A DNA stretch of 64,000 nucleotides, taken from assembly GCA_039545355.1 (NCBI GenBank), contig BCJJ01000024.1, positions 496,001 to 560,000 on the forward strand, written 5' to 3'. Source of the DNA: Trichosporon coremiiforme (Eukaryota; Basidiomycota; Tremellomycetes; Trichosporonales; Trichosporonaceae). Both the position numbers and the translations under genes were made by a program. Shown piece by piece: positions 31,999 through 43,756 of this stretch; position 1 is the stretch's first letter, and every line of letters starts with the position of its first letter. The notes below the pieces were generated by a model, which saw only the letters and a list, made by a program, of their open reading frames with translations, made no database searches and was not told the DNA's origin.

Positions 31999-32370
31999 GC
32001 CAGTCATCGGCAGCAACCCCAGCGGGCAACGTCAGGCAAACGGACACCGGAAGAAGTCCGTTACACGTGGTCTGGAGAGTTCGCCCGAACAGGCGGAAGT
32101 GATTACCCGGAATCACCCGTGATATGTGGGCGCCCCGCGTTGGCAGGTGGACATTCCCCACGCTGTTCGCTGTGTTACACGACGGAACGAGGGGGCGGGT
32201 TCCGAGATCCAGGATCTGGGCCAGCTGAGATATGGATGGCTACGCGGCTACGAGGACCTGTGAGGACTGCCAAGGGAGGGCGCAGTCGCTGCGCTAGGAC
32301 ACAGGACACAGGGAACTAAGATACCAGATATCAATCACCGATACCCCACAGCCTGGCCTGGCATCCATTC

Positions 32371-32405
32371 CAGGCAGGCAGGCAGGCATGCAGGCAGGCA
32401 GGCAG
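32371..32405. repeat. CAGG/GGCA microsatellite
   Basis: About eight GGCA units with one gcat interruption, upstream of the Zn2Cys6 regulator. Confidence 0.85.
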
Positions 32406-32665
32406 TCCTTGGCGAGTCACGAGACACCTTGCAACTGACAACACGTTCCTCGTGTGTCAACACTTCCCCGCAGTATCCGTGGGCACAATTCCCCCCCACC
32501 ACCCCGCATTTCGGTGACTCCGGTAATCTTGTACCAGGGCTCCCCCCTTGGGTCCCACATGACTACCACTAACCGCCTCCTTCCTTACCTACACCTACAC
32601 ACACACTCTCCCGATCGACATTCTCCCATTCACCCACCTTCCGCCTGATCCACCACTCCACCACC

Positions 32666-35410
32666 ATGAACTCCGCCAACACCTCCCAAGACGATGCCGA
32701 CACCAGTCCCGGAACACGAAAACGACGCACCTTGCGTGCTTGCGACGTGAGTCACCACTACCCGTGCAGTAGTCATCCGAATGCATCGGGTGCCATCGGT
32801 GTTGAGGAAGACGCAATTATGGACAGATTCACTGACCGAACAGGGATGCAGACAGTGAGTCACCAGTGACACGACTGGTTACGCACCTTGGCGCCATTGT
32901 CAACATTCAAGATCAGGCTGACCATTGTCAACAGTCGCCGCATGAAATGTGAAGACGTCCAGACCACGGCGAGTGGTAAGCAACGGTGCCGTGTATGCAG
33001 AGACAACAGGCAGGATTGCACCTTCAACGCGCCTGTGCTGAAACGGTAGGTTGATGGGCGTGCGCAGGCCGTATTGACTTCAAAGCGGCCCCCGACCGGG
33101 CTGGAGGCAGAGGCTGCTCGAGCGTTCAGTCTCGCCGCCCGTCAGCAACACGAATACGCTCGGATTGCAGCAGGACGGCCAGCAGCAGCAGCCGTGGAAC
33201 GCTGCAGCATCAAACACGGAGGAAGCTCAAGAGCCTCCGAGAAGCCGGCGAAGGAAGAGCACACCTTCCCCCGACGGACAGCCGCGTAGCCGGGCGCAGC
33301 AACGCCTTCCTCTGCTTGGCCTTCCTCCCCCACTGGTGGACCAGCTTCTCGCCGTCTACTTCACGCATGTTCACGTGCGTTATCGGCCCTGGACGTCCGC
33401 TGACAACAGAATGTGTGGCCGCTTATCTACAAGCCTTCCTTCCACCCGCAAACCGCGTCTGCACCCCTGCTATTGGCCATGCTATCTATAGCAGCGTGTG
33501 TGGCGCACCCCGATCCAAAATATGGCCTTGATAGCAACAAGCTGTTCCATATGGCCGAACGCGCCCTCCACCACTGTCGAATGGAGAACCGGATCGATAT
33601 CATCCAGTCTCTGATTCTGCTGTCCCTGAGACAGACCGGATGCGGAGACAAGAATCTTGCGTTCACGTATGCCGGTCGAGCGTGCTGCATGGCTCTCAGC
33701 ATGGGCCTAAACTTGGCACCTGCGCAGCCGGAGTCCCCCGTGGAGGCAGAGACGCGATCAAGGGTTTATGTGAGAGCTCCATACATGGGTTTGAGAGCTG
33801 ACAATTCAGTGGAACTGTTACATTCTGGACAAGACGTTGGCCGAGGAGACAGGGCGCTCGATCCTGCTTCCCTACCGCCGGAGCTCAACTCCCCTGCCGT
33901 CCATGACAGAGGCGGACGAGTTCGAGCTATGGCCGCCGATCCCGTCGTCGTCTCAACCTCTTCCGGAAAGTGTGCAGCACCTGACCCCGAGAAGGGGCTA
34001 TGTCATGTCCTGCTTCGTGTGGACGTGCTATCTTGGCATGGTGGTCGAGGGGATCCTTGAGCTCGACGTTCCCGGGCCACCCAGGCCCCGGCCGAGTGAA
34101 ACACCGTGGTTCAACCAATGGTCTGCGGAGAAGCTCGAGGAAGAGCGCAAGCAAGTGGTCACGACCGCGGCACGGATAGCCCGTGAGCTCGAGTCCTGGC
34201 GCAATGCACTGCCGCCATACCTCGAAGTCGATCTGCAGGCTAGCCCGATGCCGCATCTGACTATTAGCTTGGCCGTGAGTTGAGACAGCGAGAGGCTGAA
34301 ACTGACAGTCAGTGGTACGAAACCGCACAGATCCTGTTGTACTCGCACTTCATCAGAAGCGGACCGTTGCCCGAAGTGCTTACGCCCGATGCGTCGGCCG
34401 AGCACGAGCTCATCTCCAAAGCGCACAGCACGTGCACCGCCGCCGCGGAGAAGTGCGCAGACTTCATCTCGCACCTGGACAAGCACAGACTGCTCTCAGT
34501 GACGAGTGCGGATATCATCCACATTCTCGGCCTGGTGACGCTGTACGAGGCGTTTGACGCCTCGGACCCTGACGAGGAGCTGGCGCACAGGGCGAAACTG
34601 ACGTTCGCGCAATGCTGTATCTGGCTGCGCGACTGCAGCAGTTCATGGCCCGCTGCGTCGGCGCACAAGGTCTTCTTCGAGGGCCTGATCCAGGGCGGAA
34701 TCAAGCTGAGCTCCACGATTCACGAGACAGAGAGCTCGCCGCAACCGCTCGACGCCGGTCTTCGTGGGTTAGGCAACAAGCTCCGCTCGCCCCGGGCCGA
34801 CTTTGACACGACGCTACCGCCGCTCGGGCGCAGCAGTCTGTTTCAGCTGCCCCAGTTCTACTGGAACCAGCTATCGAATGCGATTCCTGGCCAGAGCACG
34901 GCCACCTTTTCAGCCGAGGGCAATGTTCTCGGTATCGCACAGAGCCCCGACATCCCCTTCATCCCACCCGCGCTATCCCCCGAGTCACAGAACCAGCAGC
35001 AAGACATGTCGCCGTACCAGCGGCCGAGCGACGCTGCTCAGCAGGAGTGGCAGAAACAACAACAATCTCAACAGCCAGCGCAGCCGCAGCCGCAAGCTCC
35101 CCAGAACCAACCGCAGCAGAACCAGCAGCCGCAAGTTCAGCAGCCTCCGTCACAGCACCACCACCAAGGCCACAGCCACCAGCAACACCAGCATCAGCAG
35201 CAACAGCATCAGCAGCAACAGCAACAGCAACAAAGCAACCCGGCGCATCAGAACCCGATACAGTCGAACCAGTTCTTCGACATGATGAACTTTTCCAACC
35301 AGTCGTGGAACAACGGGGCCATGGACGCCAATCTCGGCGCTTCGATGGACAACAGCGCCGTGTATTCGGCGCTCATGAACTTCATGGTGGAGGCTGCGCG
35401 GTCCCGTTAG
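32666..35410 (+). CDS. Zn2Cys6 transcription factor with fungal-specific TF domain
   Basis: Seven exons: 32666-32746, 32844-32854 (only 11 nt), 32935-33045, 33086-33374, 33410-33769, 33810-34274 and 34313-35410, total 2415 nt or 804 residues. The joins rebuild a perfect zinc cluster: C26, C29, C36, C49, C52 and C59 (CX2CX6CX12CX2CX6C), with DGCRHRRMKC assembled from three exons. The middle homology region begins LVDQLLAVYFTHVHNVWPLI and continues through SLILLSLRQTG and GRACCMALSMGLNLAP, as in Fungal_trans domains. The C-terminal quarter is Gln/His/Pro-rich with long QQQ/HQQ runs, typical of activation regions. It should be a nuclear DNA-binding regulator; the targets are inferred to include its neighbours. 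The 3' end converges with the permease gene across 272 bp that hold a GCGGTTGCGTT short repeat near 35583-35612. Confidence 0.88.
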
Positions 35411-35682
35411 TTCCTGTTGTGGTATAAGTTTGTAGCCATATCTGTCATTTTGGATGTCATCTCAAGAAAAGACTAACTACTACTGTCTGGAAGACCCCGG
35501 GTCTAACCTATCTGCAGTGCTAAGCACAATGTTGTTGCCCATTAATAAAAGATTGTACGGATGCGATGATTTGCTTGATGTTGCGGTTGCGTTGCGGTTG
35601 CGTTGCGGTGTTCGCGCCGAATCCACTCTTGCTTGCTTTACCAACTTAGATTTCACTTTGATTACAACGTCCCTCATGCAGT

Positions 35683-37713
35683 TTACTTGACCTGCTGCGG
35701 GTCCTCCTCTTCGACAGCGACGACGGTGGTGGTACCCCCGTTCTTGCCCGGGTCCTCGACATGTCCCTCAGCGTAGGCCTGGATGAGCTCGTCGTTCAGG
35801 TCCTCAGTCCGCGGGCCATGGAAGAAGGTCTTGCCGCCAATCTTGGGGAAGTACCAGAACGCAATTGCGAACGCCCACACGGCGGCAGAGACCACGATCG
35901 CGTAGTTCATAGTGCCCGCGGTGGGGTGCATGTCGGCCGGGAAGCAGAAGAGGACGAGCGCAAACACCATCCAGACGCACGCGATGATGGCGACGGGGAC
36001 GGAGAACTTGCCGAGGTACCAGGGGCCGGGGTGGAAGAGGTGCTTGCCCCACACGACGCGGGCGAAGATGGGGATGCCGTACGCGACGTACGGGCCGAGA
36101 ATGGCAATGGCGAAAATGGCATTGATGGCGGCCTGGTTGACGGGGTCCGCGAAGCCGAGCAGGCCGAGGGGGATGCAGCACCCGACCACGAGCCAGACAG
36201 TGCGCACGGGCGTCTCGGAGCGCGGGTCAACCTTGTACAGGAACTTTGAGAAGGGGAGGGCTCCATCACGCGCAAAAGCGAACGCCTGGCGACTACTGGG
36301 AAGCAGGAGCGAACAGGCCATGCCGTAGGACGACACGGCGATGAAGGACCAGATCGCGAGCGTGCCGTTGCGCCCGAAGCCGAGCATGTAGATATACGCC
36401 AGGGGCTGGCCGATGGCACTGTCGTTCACGTCCGCGACAGACGGGCCCATGCACAGCGCGAAAATCGCCAGGATGATCGTGCCCAGAATGCCTGCGGAGC
36501 CGATAGATCCGACAATGGCCTGGGGCACTGCGACCGAGGCGTTTGCCGCCTCCTCGGAAATACTGACCGCACAGTCGAAGGAACAAATCGTCCACACGGG
36601 CGCGAGCATGGAGAGGAAGAAGGCAAAGCCGTTCGGCCAGTCGTACAGATTCTCCCAGCCCGTGAACGTGAACTTGGCCGTGTTCAGATGTCCCCGCCGG
36701 GCGATGGGCAGGCCGATGATGGTGACAAGAGCAAGGGCCGTGTTCAGAATGACCAAGGGGGTTTGGAGACGCGCAAAGAGGGCTGTGCCGTACGCGCAGA
36801 AGAAACCGCAGGTGATCAGCACGCCGCAGTACACGCCGAATGTCACGCCGACGCTCGGCGAGAAGGTCTCGTCTGCCACGGAGCCGCAGGCGAGCAGAAT
36901 GCCCGCGCAGCCCCACGCCACACTTGCCGTCGCGCCGACGTTGCCCAGGAACGAGTTGTCTGGGGTCAGCAATGTTCTTCAGTTTCACATCGTGCACTGT
37001 CCGCGGGGCATGCTCGAGCGCAGAGCAGATCTGGGCCATGGCCATGCGTCCGTGGAGCGCATGGAGCGACAGGAGTGAATGGACTTTAAGCTCGGCGCGA
37101 GCTAATCCTGCCTGGACCCTCGTCAGGTCCGGCGGAGGGCCAGTTCTCAGCCTCATCCAGGCTCCAAGTCTCCCGTGCCTTATTTTCGCACAAAGTCAAT
37201 GCTGCCTAGCGAAGCGATTTGGCGAGCGCAACCAAAGATGCAGTAGTGCGACGACCTGTACTCACAGCCAACCATCCAGGAGAGGAATGCGGCGTACTTG
37301 CGCGGCGCGAGCTTGTATGTCCAGTAGTACAGGCCGCCCGATGTCGGCATCGACGACGCGAGGTCGGCCATCGCGAGCCCGATGAACATGATGAGGATGC
37401 TGGAGAGGAACCAGCCCCAGACCATGCCTACGGGCCCGCCGTAAGGGAGGTTGTAGAAGATGGTCGACGCGATGGACGGCACGACGCCCATGATGCTGAA
37501 TGCGACGCCAAAGGTCTCGAGACTGCTGAAGTTGCGCTTCAGCTCGGGGCGGTAGCCGAGCCCCTCGAGCGCGGCGTCGTCCTTTGTCAGCCATTCCTGG
37601 CCCTCGGGGTCGGCGGTTGAGCCCGTCTTGGACGCGTCCAGGTCGCCAGAGGCCAGCTTGGTCGCCGGCCCCATGTCATACACGGGCGTCTCGGTGGGCG
37701 TGGGTACTCCCAT
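35683..37713 (-). CDS. APC-family amino acid/GABA-type permease
   Basis: Exons 37713-37266 and 36959-35683, 574 residues. The 306 nt intron is the longest called in the window; splicing yields GYNSFLGNVGATASVAW, the expected TM3 region. The sequence has about 12 hydrophobic segments, the TM1 block FGVAFSIMGVVPSIASTIFY, the motif LPTS-like SSMPTSGGLYYW and FARDGALPFSKFLYKVDP between later helices. This fits the amino acid/choline transporter (ACT) group that includes yeast Uga4 and Hnm1. Cytosolic N- and C-termini are hydrophilic. Substrate cannot be read from sequence; GABA, choline or polyamine are candidates. It lies in the plasma membrane or vacuole. Next to it are a Zn2Cys6 regulator and a copper amine oxidase gene. 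Confidence 0.88.
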
Positions 37714-39755
37714 AACTTGCTTAGCTGTTTAGCTCCTCAGCAGGGCGGCGGTGCAGGCGGGATGGCAGGGGCGACCGCGAGCGGGGTCGGGGTCGCGAGC
37801 GAGCTGAGGGCGAGGTGTGTGATGGTGCGGGTCGACGCGCTGTTGTGCGGTCGAAGTGTGTCTAGGTTGGTAAAGAGGGATGTGGTGGTGATCGACTCTA
37901 AGTGGGTCGGGTCGAGTTCAAGATCTTAGCGAAAAACCTGGTCGTGTGAGCCGTGTGGTGCAGAACGCCGATAAGATCGCCGAGTAATGTAACGGCACGC
38001 GGCAGGCCAATGGCGGATGCGGGGTGCGGGTGTGGGGGCGCTCTTTGGGGGCGAAATCGAGGGGGAAGTCGGAAACTACGGCCCTAAATAGCACAACGGG
38101 GGGGCGAAGAAGTCTTCGCTCGGCGTTGAGTAGCTGCAGTCGCTGGTGGGGGATGGCGGATGTGATGACGAGCGCAAGTCTGGCTTTATGTCTCGCCGAT
38201 GCGATGCGATCGATCGCGGATCTGAGTACGCGATGGGAGCGAGGGTAGCGTACGGGGCCGCCGCCTGGCCGCCTGGGCTTGTCGGGCTCTGGCGCCAGCC
38301 GCTATCGATGGCCTGGCGCTCAAACAAGATACGCTGATAACGCGCCCAAGTGCCCCAGGTACCCACAGCAGGTCTCAGACGGCAATAGAGATGGGGCGCG
38401 TGCTTGTCACCCCGTTCGATGGGCCGCTGGGCTGGGCTGGGCGTCTGCGCCTTCTGCGCTAAACGTATTCACTGTGAGTTGACGGCTGCCGAAACCGTTT
38501 GGGCCTGATCTGTAAGCTGGTGCGGATAATTATCAGCCGTATCTACTCTTTCGCCGTTACCCGTCCAGACTTTATGCACAGCGATAGCTTTAACCCGTGG
38601 GAGCGCAGGCTTGGGTGCATGCCAGACATAGCACAGTGCAGTTGAACAGCGTGGGGTCCGCAGATCGCAGCACATAGCCCACCTTGCCGGAATGATAGGT
38701 CCTCAGGCCATAGGCCGGAGCTGTCTGGATTTTCGGGCGGCTCGACCCAATGGCAAAAGGTACACAGGCCCCTTGTGGGGCCTGGGCTGGGTGGGAGCAG
38801 ACGCCTGAACACTAACACGGCGAAATACAGAGGTGGGAGATAATTCGCAGATCCACCCCACGCGTACCCACAACACCACATGACTAACTATTTTCGCCCA
38901 CCCATGGGGCACCAGAGCTGCTGCCATAGGCTTGTCACTTGGTACCAGTCATATGACGTCCGCCGAGTTGCCAGGTGTCTACGTGTAGGCTGAAGGAACG
39001 ATGTGTGTGTGTGTGGGATGATCCGGAACACCAGGGCTAACAGGGCTGATTACACGACGGGGGTGCGGGTGCCGGTGCAGGTGCAGCGGCTACACGCGGG
39101 TGCGGGGGCCGAGGCACCGTGGCGTTGCAGCGTGTCCAGTGCCGGGCGACGGCCACCGTGTGAGCACAATGGTAACCAGCAGGACACGCTCGTCTGGAGG
39201 ATAGGGAATCAGGGCAGACGAGCTTGGACTATCGAATGCCCCGAATCGCTTGGCCGTGCGAGGCGAGCTGTGCGAGTGGGCCCTCTCGAGGTCGCCGCAT
39301 GGTTTATCAGTGCGGTATTCCGAGAGATCGGGCGGCATCTTGCTGTATCTTAGCATATCTCGAGTAGGGCATGAACGGGGGATCTAATCAGCCGGATCTC
39401 CCCATACCCTAACTCACCGCCCTTATCTGCCCATTTATCCAGTTCTCCCAGACCCGCCCAGCCGTCGATACGTTTCCAAGACACCACCTCGCCGCTCCAG
39501 TGCGGCCATGACGTGCATACGCGGTACGCGGGGAACGCCTGCATGTAGACGAGTTCTGGCGCCGTACGTCCGCGTGCCCGCTGGCTTGGCCGAACCCCTC
39601 TCCGACCTCCGAGTTCCGGCAGAGTGGTTCCAGCCTCTTGGAGCCCGACTACATAATGCACAGAGCCTTGCTGTCGTAACTGCATCCCCACCATCCACGA
39701 GTCCCAACTCGCACCCTGCAACCGCGCTCACTTCCACCCTCATACCAAATCCACA
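37714..39755. promoter_or_regulatory. Divergent 2.0 kb region permease / copper amine oxidase
   Basis: No credible gene on either strand. HGATAR-type GATA sites are visible: CGATAAG near 37970 on the permease side, and CTTATCT (AGATAAG on the other strand) at about 39422 on the oxidase side. A G-rich tract with GGTGCGGGTGCCGGTGCAGG-like repeats lies at about 39060-39110. The region probably holds both promoters. Confidence 0.45.
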
Positions 39756-42010
39756 ATGGTCACCGACGTCAATGCCAATCTCGCCCACCCGTTAGATCCC
39801 CTCACGGCCCAGGAGATCAAGCTCGCCGCGGACACTGTCCGTGCCTTCATGGCCAAGGGCAAGTTTGAGGGAGCCCCTGCGGTCCCGCTCTTCAACTCGA
39901 TCTCGCTTCTCGAGCCCCCCAAGTACGACATCCTGCGCTGGGCCAAGACCTTCACTCCCAAGGAGCTCGCCGCGGTCGGTGCTGAGCTCAAGCCCATCAC
40001 TCGCCAGGCTGATGTAAGTACTTGCGCAGCACTGAAACGAGATCGAAGCAAGCTGACACACAGATCCACATTATCTGCAACCAGTCGAACCAGGCTTTCG
40101 AGGCCATCGTCGACCTCCCGTCCAACCTGAAGGGCGAGGATGCTTGCCCGGATCCCAAGGTCTCCAGCTGGAAGCTTCTCGAGAAGGACATTCATCCCTC
40201 GCTCCAGACCGAGGAGCTGCTCTGGGCCGAGGAGATCTGCCGCACCGACCCCAAGGTCAAGGAGGCGTGCGAGGCTGTCGGTCTCAAGCAGACCGACATT
40301 TACGTTGACGGCTGGTGCATTGCCGTCGACGAGCGCTACCCCGGCCGCCGTCTGCAGCAGTGCTTCGTCTTTGCCCGCTCCCGCCCCGGCGACAACCTCT
40401 ACGCTCACCCATGTGACTTCATCCCTGTCCTCGACTCGAACACCGGCGAGATCCTCACGATCGACTACCCGCATTCGCACTCGACGACCGACAAGCACTC
40501 CCCCTCCGGTTCCGATGCCTACTCCAAGGCCGAGCCCCGCGAGCGCTTCGCGCCGCCCAAGACGAACCACAACTACCTTCCCGAGCAGATCATGCAGGAT
40601 GAGCCGAATTTCAAGCTCCGCGAGGGTCTCAAGCCCCTGCACGTCATCCAGCCCGAGGGTGTCTCGTACTCGCTCGCTGGCCGCATGATGTCGTGGCAGA
40701 ACTGGAACTTCCACATCGGCTTCAACTACCGTGAGGGTCTCGTCATCTCCAACGTCACCTACGATGACGGCGCCAAGGGCAACCGCCCGATGTTCTACCG
40801 CATGAGCATCGCCGAGATGGTTGTCCCGTATGCGTCCACGATCTACCCGCACCACCGTAAGCACGCCTTCGACACTGGAGAGTACGGTGTCGGTGCTCTC
40901 GCCAACTCTCTCGCTCTTGGCTGCGACTGCCTCGGCTCGATCAGTTACATGGACGCCGAGTTTGTCACCCGCAACGGTGGCATTCAGACCATCAAGAACG
41001 CCATCTGCATTCACGAGGAGGATGCCGGCCTGCTGCACAAGCACACCGACTTCCGTGACAACGTCGCCCACTCGGCTCGTAACCGCAAGCTTGTTGTCAG
41101 CATGATCTGCACCGTCGCCAACTACGAGTACGGCTTCTACTTCAACTTTGCCCTCGACGGCTCCATCGAGCTCGAGGTCAAGGCCACCGGTATGGTCAAC
41201 GCCTACCCGCTTGCCCCCGGAGAAAAGGCCAACACCAAGATCGAGGTCGAGGTTGCGCCCCGCATCGCCGCCCAGCACCACCAGCACCTGTTCTCTTACC
41301 GCATTGACCCGATGATCGACGGTCTGCAGAACCGCGTCGTCCAGGTCGACGCCGTCCAGGACGAGGCGCCTGTTGGCTCCGAGGAGAACTTCTACGGCAA
41401 CGGCTTCCACACCGAGAAGAAGGTGTACAAGACATCCAAGGAGGCGTGCTCCGACTACGAGGCGAAGAGCTCGCGCGTGTGGTCGATCGAGAACCCGAAC
41501 AAGCTGCACTACGCCACCGGCAACCCGATCGGCTACAAGATCAAGTGCAAGGACATGCCTCCTCTGCTCGCCAAGCCCGGCTCGATGGTGTGGAACCGCG
41601 CCCCCTGGGCGCGCCACAACATGTTCGTGACCAAGTTCCACGATGATGAGCTCTTCCCCTCCGACGTGCACATCAACCAGAACCCCGGAGCCGAGAAGTT
41701 CGGTCTCCAGAACTGGGTCGACCGCAACGACAAGGTCGACAACGAAGACATCGTCTGCTGGCCCATGTTCGGCGTCACGCACATCTCGCGCCCCGAGGAC
41801 TGGCCCATTATGCCCGTCGAGATCCTCCGCTGCCACGTCGTCCCCAACGGCTTCTTCGACCGCCACCCCGGCCTCGACATTCCGTCCAAGAAGGACATGA
41901 AGAGCCGTAATGCCGACGAGGCCTTCATCGGCAACGCCCCGTATACCAACGGCCACGGCGCTAACGGCGTCGCTGCCAACGGAGGCGGCTGTTGCAGCGG
42001 CCGCGCTTAA
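39756..42010 (+). CDS. Copper amine oxidase (topaquinone enzyme)
   Basis: Exons 39756-40013 and 40064-42010, 50 nt intron, 734 residues. The TPQ precursor Tyr 440 is in VANYEYG (consensus N-Y-D/E). Copper ligands are seen as H492-Q493-H494 (HHQHLF) and a third His in VTHISRPEDWP. The catalytic-base region is SYMDAEFV. N2 and N3 domains precede the catalytic beta-sandwich and the length is normal for fungal enzymes. No signal peptide is seen and the C-terminus (GGCCSGRA) is not an obvious SKL-type peroxisomal signal. The enzyme oxidises primary amines to aldehydes with release of NH3 and H2O2, letting a fungus use amines as nitrogen source. The aldehyde product would suit the aldehyde dehydrogenase 8 kb upstream. 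Confidence 0.95.
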
Positions 42011-42377
42011 GCGCAGATATAACACTCATCACACAGTGCATCAGTAGCAGAACGCAGACTTTTGTTGTATATAATAAGTAAATCACTGTCGGGTAGTTTA
42101 GTCGAGCACAGAATGAATCAACTGCATTACAATCGCGATGGCATACTGGCCCGTGCAATCTCTCGTACCCATGCACGCTTTCTGGGAGGGCCGTGTCTGG
42201 ACAAGTCTGCATACACTGATCGTCCCCGCACACCGAGGTGCCGACAAAGATATCGCCCACGTGGATATCTCGGAATCTGTTCTCACTCCCAGAATCGTCC
42301 ACCTGACCAAACCCAACCCGACTAACTCACCGTAGCTCGCTCCGCTCTTCTCACCACATCATTGCCCACCTATCAAC
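42011..42377. other. Intergenic
   Basis: 3' flank of the amine oxidase gene with AT-rich DNA (tatataataag near 42069) followed by a short pyrimidine-rich leader-like stretch before the ATG at 42378. No gene seen. Confidence 0.5.
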
Positions 42378-43468
42378 ATGTTCACACGCCTCACGTCCCG
42401 GGCGTCGGGCGTTCTCCGCCCATCACCAAAGCCCCCGGATCTAAGTACAACGACATCCGGCCGCTGTTGGTTTGCAAGTCCCCGCCCGAATTCAAGAAAC
42501 CGATCCCGATGACGGACCGCCTGCGCGCGCTCGACTTTGTAAAAGAGGAGTGCCCCGCGATTGTCGAGAGTGATGAGGCGGGATACCTAGACTCCATTAA
42601 TGTGCTCCTCGAGGCGATCATACTGCATCGGAGGTTGGAGGATCGGAGCATGCCGTGGCCTGATGCGCAGGAACTCATCTTGGCTCTGGCGCCGTTGCCG
42701 AAGGGACCGGAGACGGCTCATATCCCTGGTATGTACGAATGCTGGCAGCGTGGCAGAGCTAGAGCGATTCAGAGGTGCAGAAGTGGCGGGGGGAGTGCGG
42801 AGATTGATGGCGGCGTGCGTCGAAAGGGCGCAAGAGCAGATATCGGGCTCGGCGGGGGCGAGAGGTCAAGTGGAGTTGGCTGACGTCAGACACCTGGAAC
42901 GACCACGATCTCACGGGGCTCTACGTTCAGTGCGTGACCAGCTATGCCTTCCGACGCATGAAGACAGATCGAAGCGTCGAGTTCAAGTGGCTCCTCGACG
43001 GCATGCAGTACGTGCCGGAAGGGTACCAGATTCCCTGCCTGAAGATGCTCTTTGGCGAGAAGTCGTCGAGACGCAACTGAAGGCGCTCGAGGAGAAGAAT
43101 GGTATTTCCGGCTCGTCTCGTGGCGGTCGCGACGGAGGAGGGGGACGAGGAGGAGCTGTCGACGTGCCGGGAGGCAAACGAACCACTTTGCCAAAATTCG
43201 ACATGGGCGACCTTGCTGGCATCACACGCCCACCTTCCACGACATCATATGCCTCGGAGAGCACAGCAGTTGAGGAAATCCCTGAGAAAAAGGGAAGCGA
43301 CAGGCAAAGAATAGGAAGAAGAACGAACAGAAGAAACGAAGGGCCGCCGAGAAAGCTGGGGAAGGTCGGTACCGGGACCGAGACCGAGACCCCGAAGGGA
43401 GAAAACCGTCGCAGGATGAGAAGCTTTCTCAGACCATGAGGAAGCTGACCGTTGACGACTTGGAGTAG
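42378..43468 (+). pseudogene. Unrecognised gene with apparent frame disruptions
   Basis: Coding-like sequence runs through three frames. It starts MFTRLTSRASGVLRPSPKPP (42378 on, like a mitochondrial presequence), then needs a one-base change near 42447 to continue as KYNDIRPLLVCKSPPEFKKP. A 161 nt intron (42729-42889, GTATGT...CTGACGTCAG) leads to DTWNDHDLTGLYVQCVTSYA and on to IPCLKMLFGEK. Near 43060 one base must be gained to read VVETQLKALEEKNG, and again in the A5G3 run near 43287-43294 to reach KGKRQAKNRKK and the end SQTMRKLTVDDLE with TAG at 43466-43468. Each break fits a single missing base. Either the gene is decaying, or these are base-calling errors, or unusual short introns exist. 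The family was not recognised; a shorter intact version starting at an internal Met and stopping at 43078-43080 is also possible. Confidence 0.5.
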
Positions 43469-43756
43469 GGCGAGTCGGTGGTAACAATAGGAAGAGATGC
43501 GACAATTGCAAGAGTCAAAGAAACATTCATGTGCAGTACAAAAACATTACTGCCGACCGGTCTGCTGGCGACAGTCCAGCCGGCACACTAAGAAAGGAGA
43601 GAAAACGTTGCGACTTCTGAGACAAAACACTTCCGACTTTCTTCAGACACTACTCCGATTCTTCTGGGTTTCTTCCACATTTCTTCACAATTTCACTTCA
43701 ATTTTCGATCGTTTCGTTGCGGTCGTGGAAAACAGAGTCAAACGAGTGACAACAGC

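Larger units (their letters stand above)
31715..32665. promoter_or_regulatory. Divergent intergenic region aldehyde dehydrogenase / Zn2Cys6 regulator
   Basis: 951 bp between outward-pointing genes. It contains AGATAG at 31952-31957, a match to the GATA-factor consensus HGATAR. Weaker GATA cores (AGATAC, AGATAT, CGATAC) cluster at about 32328-32346. GATA matches arise by chance every few hundred bases, so these are only suggestive. Confidence 0.4.

Noticed and set aside
36960..37265. Possible extra exon (GRMAMAQICSALEHAP) inside the 306 nt permease intron
   Set aside because: Direct joining of the flanking exons gives the expected TM3 sequence GYNSFLGNVGATA in phase, so no extra exon is needed.
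39740..42025. 761-codon antisense frame across the copper amine oxidase
   Set aside because: Shadow of a strongly biased gene; Val/Leu/Gly-rich with no family features.
43012..43070. A 59 nt intron that would remove the second frame break of the disrupted gene
   Set aside because: The donor GTGCCG is poor and it would delete well-formed coding sequence (VPEGYQIPCLKMLFGEK); kept only as an alternative.
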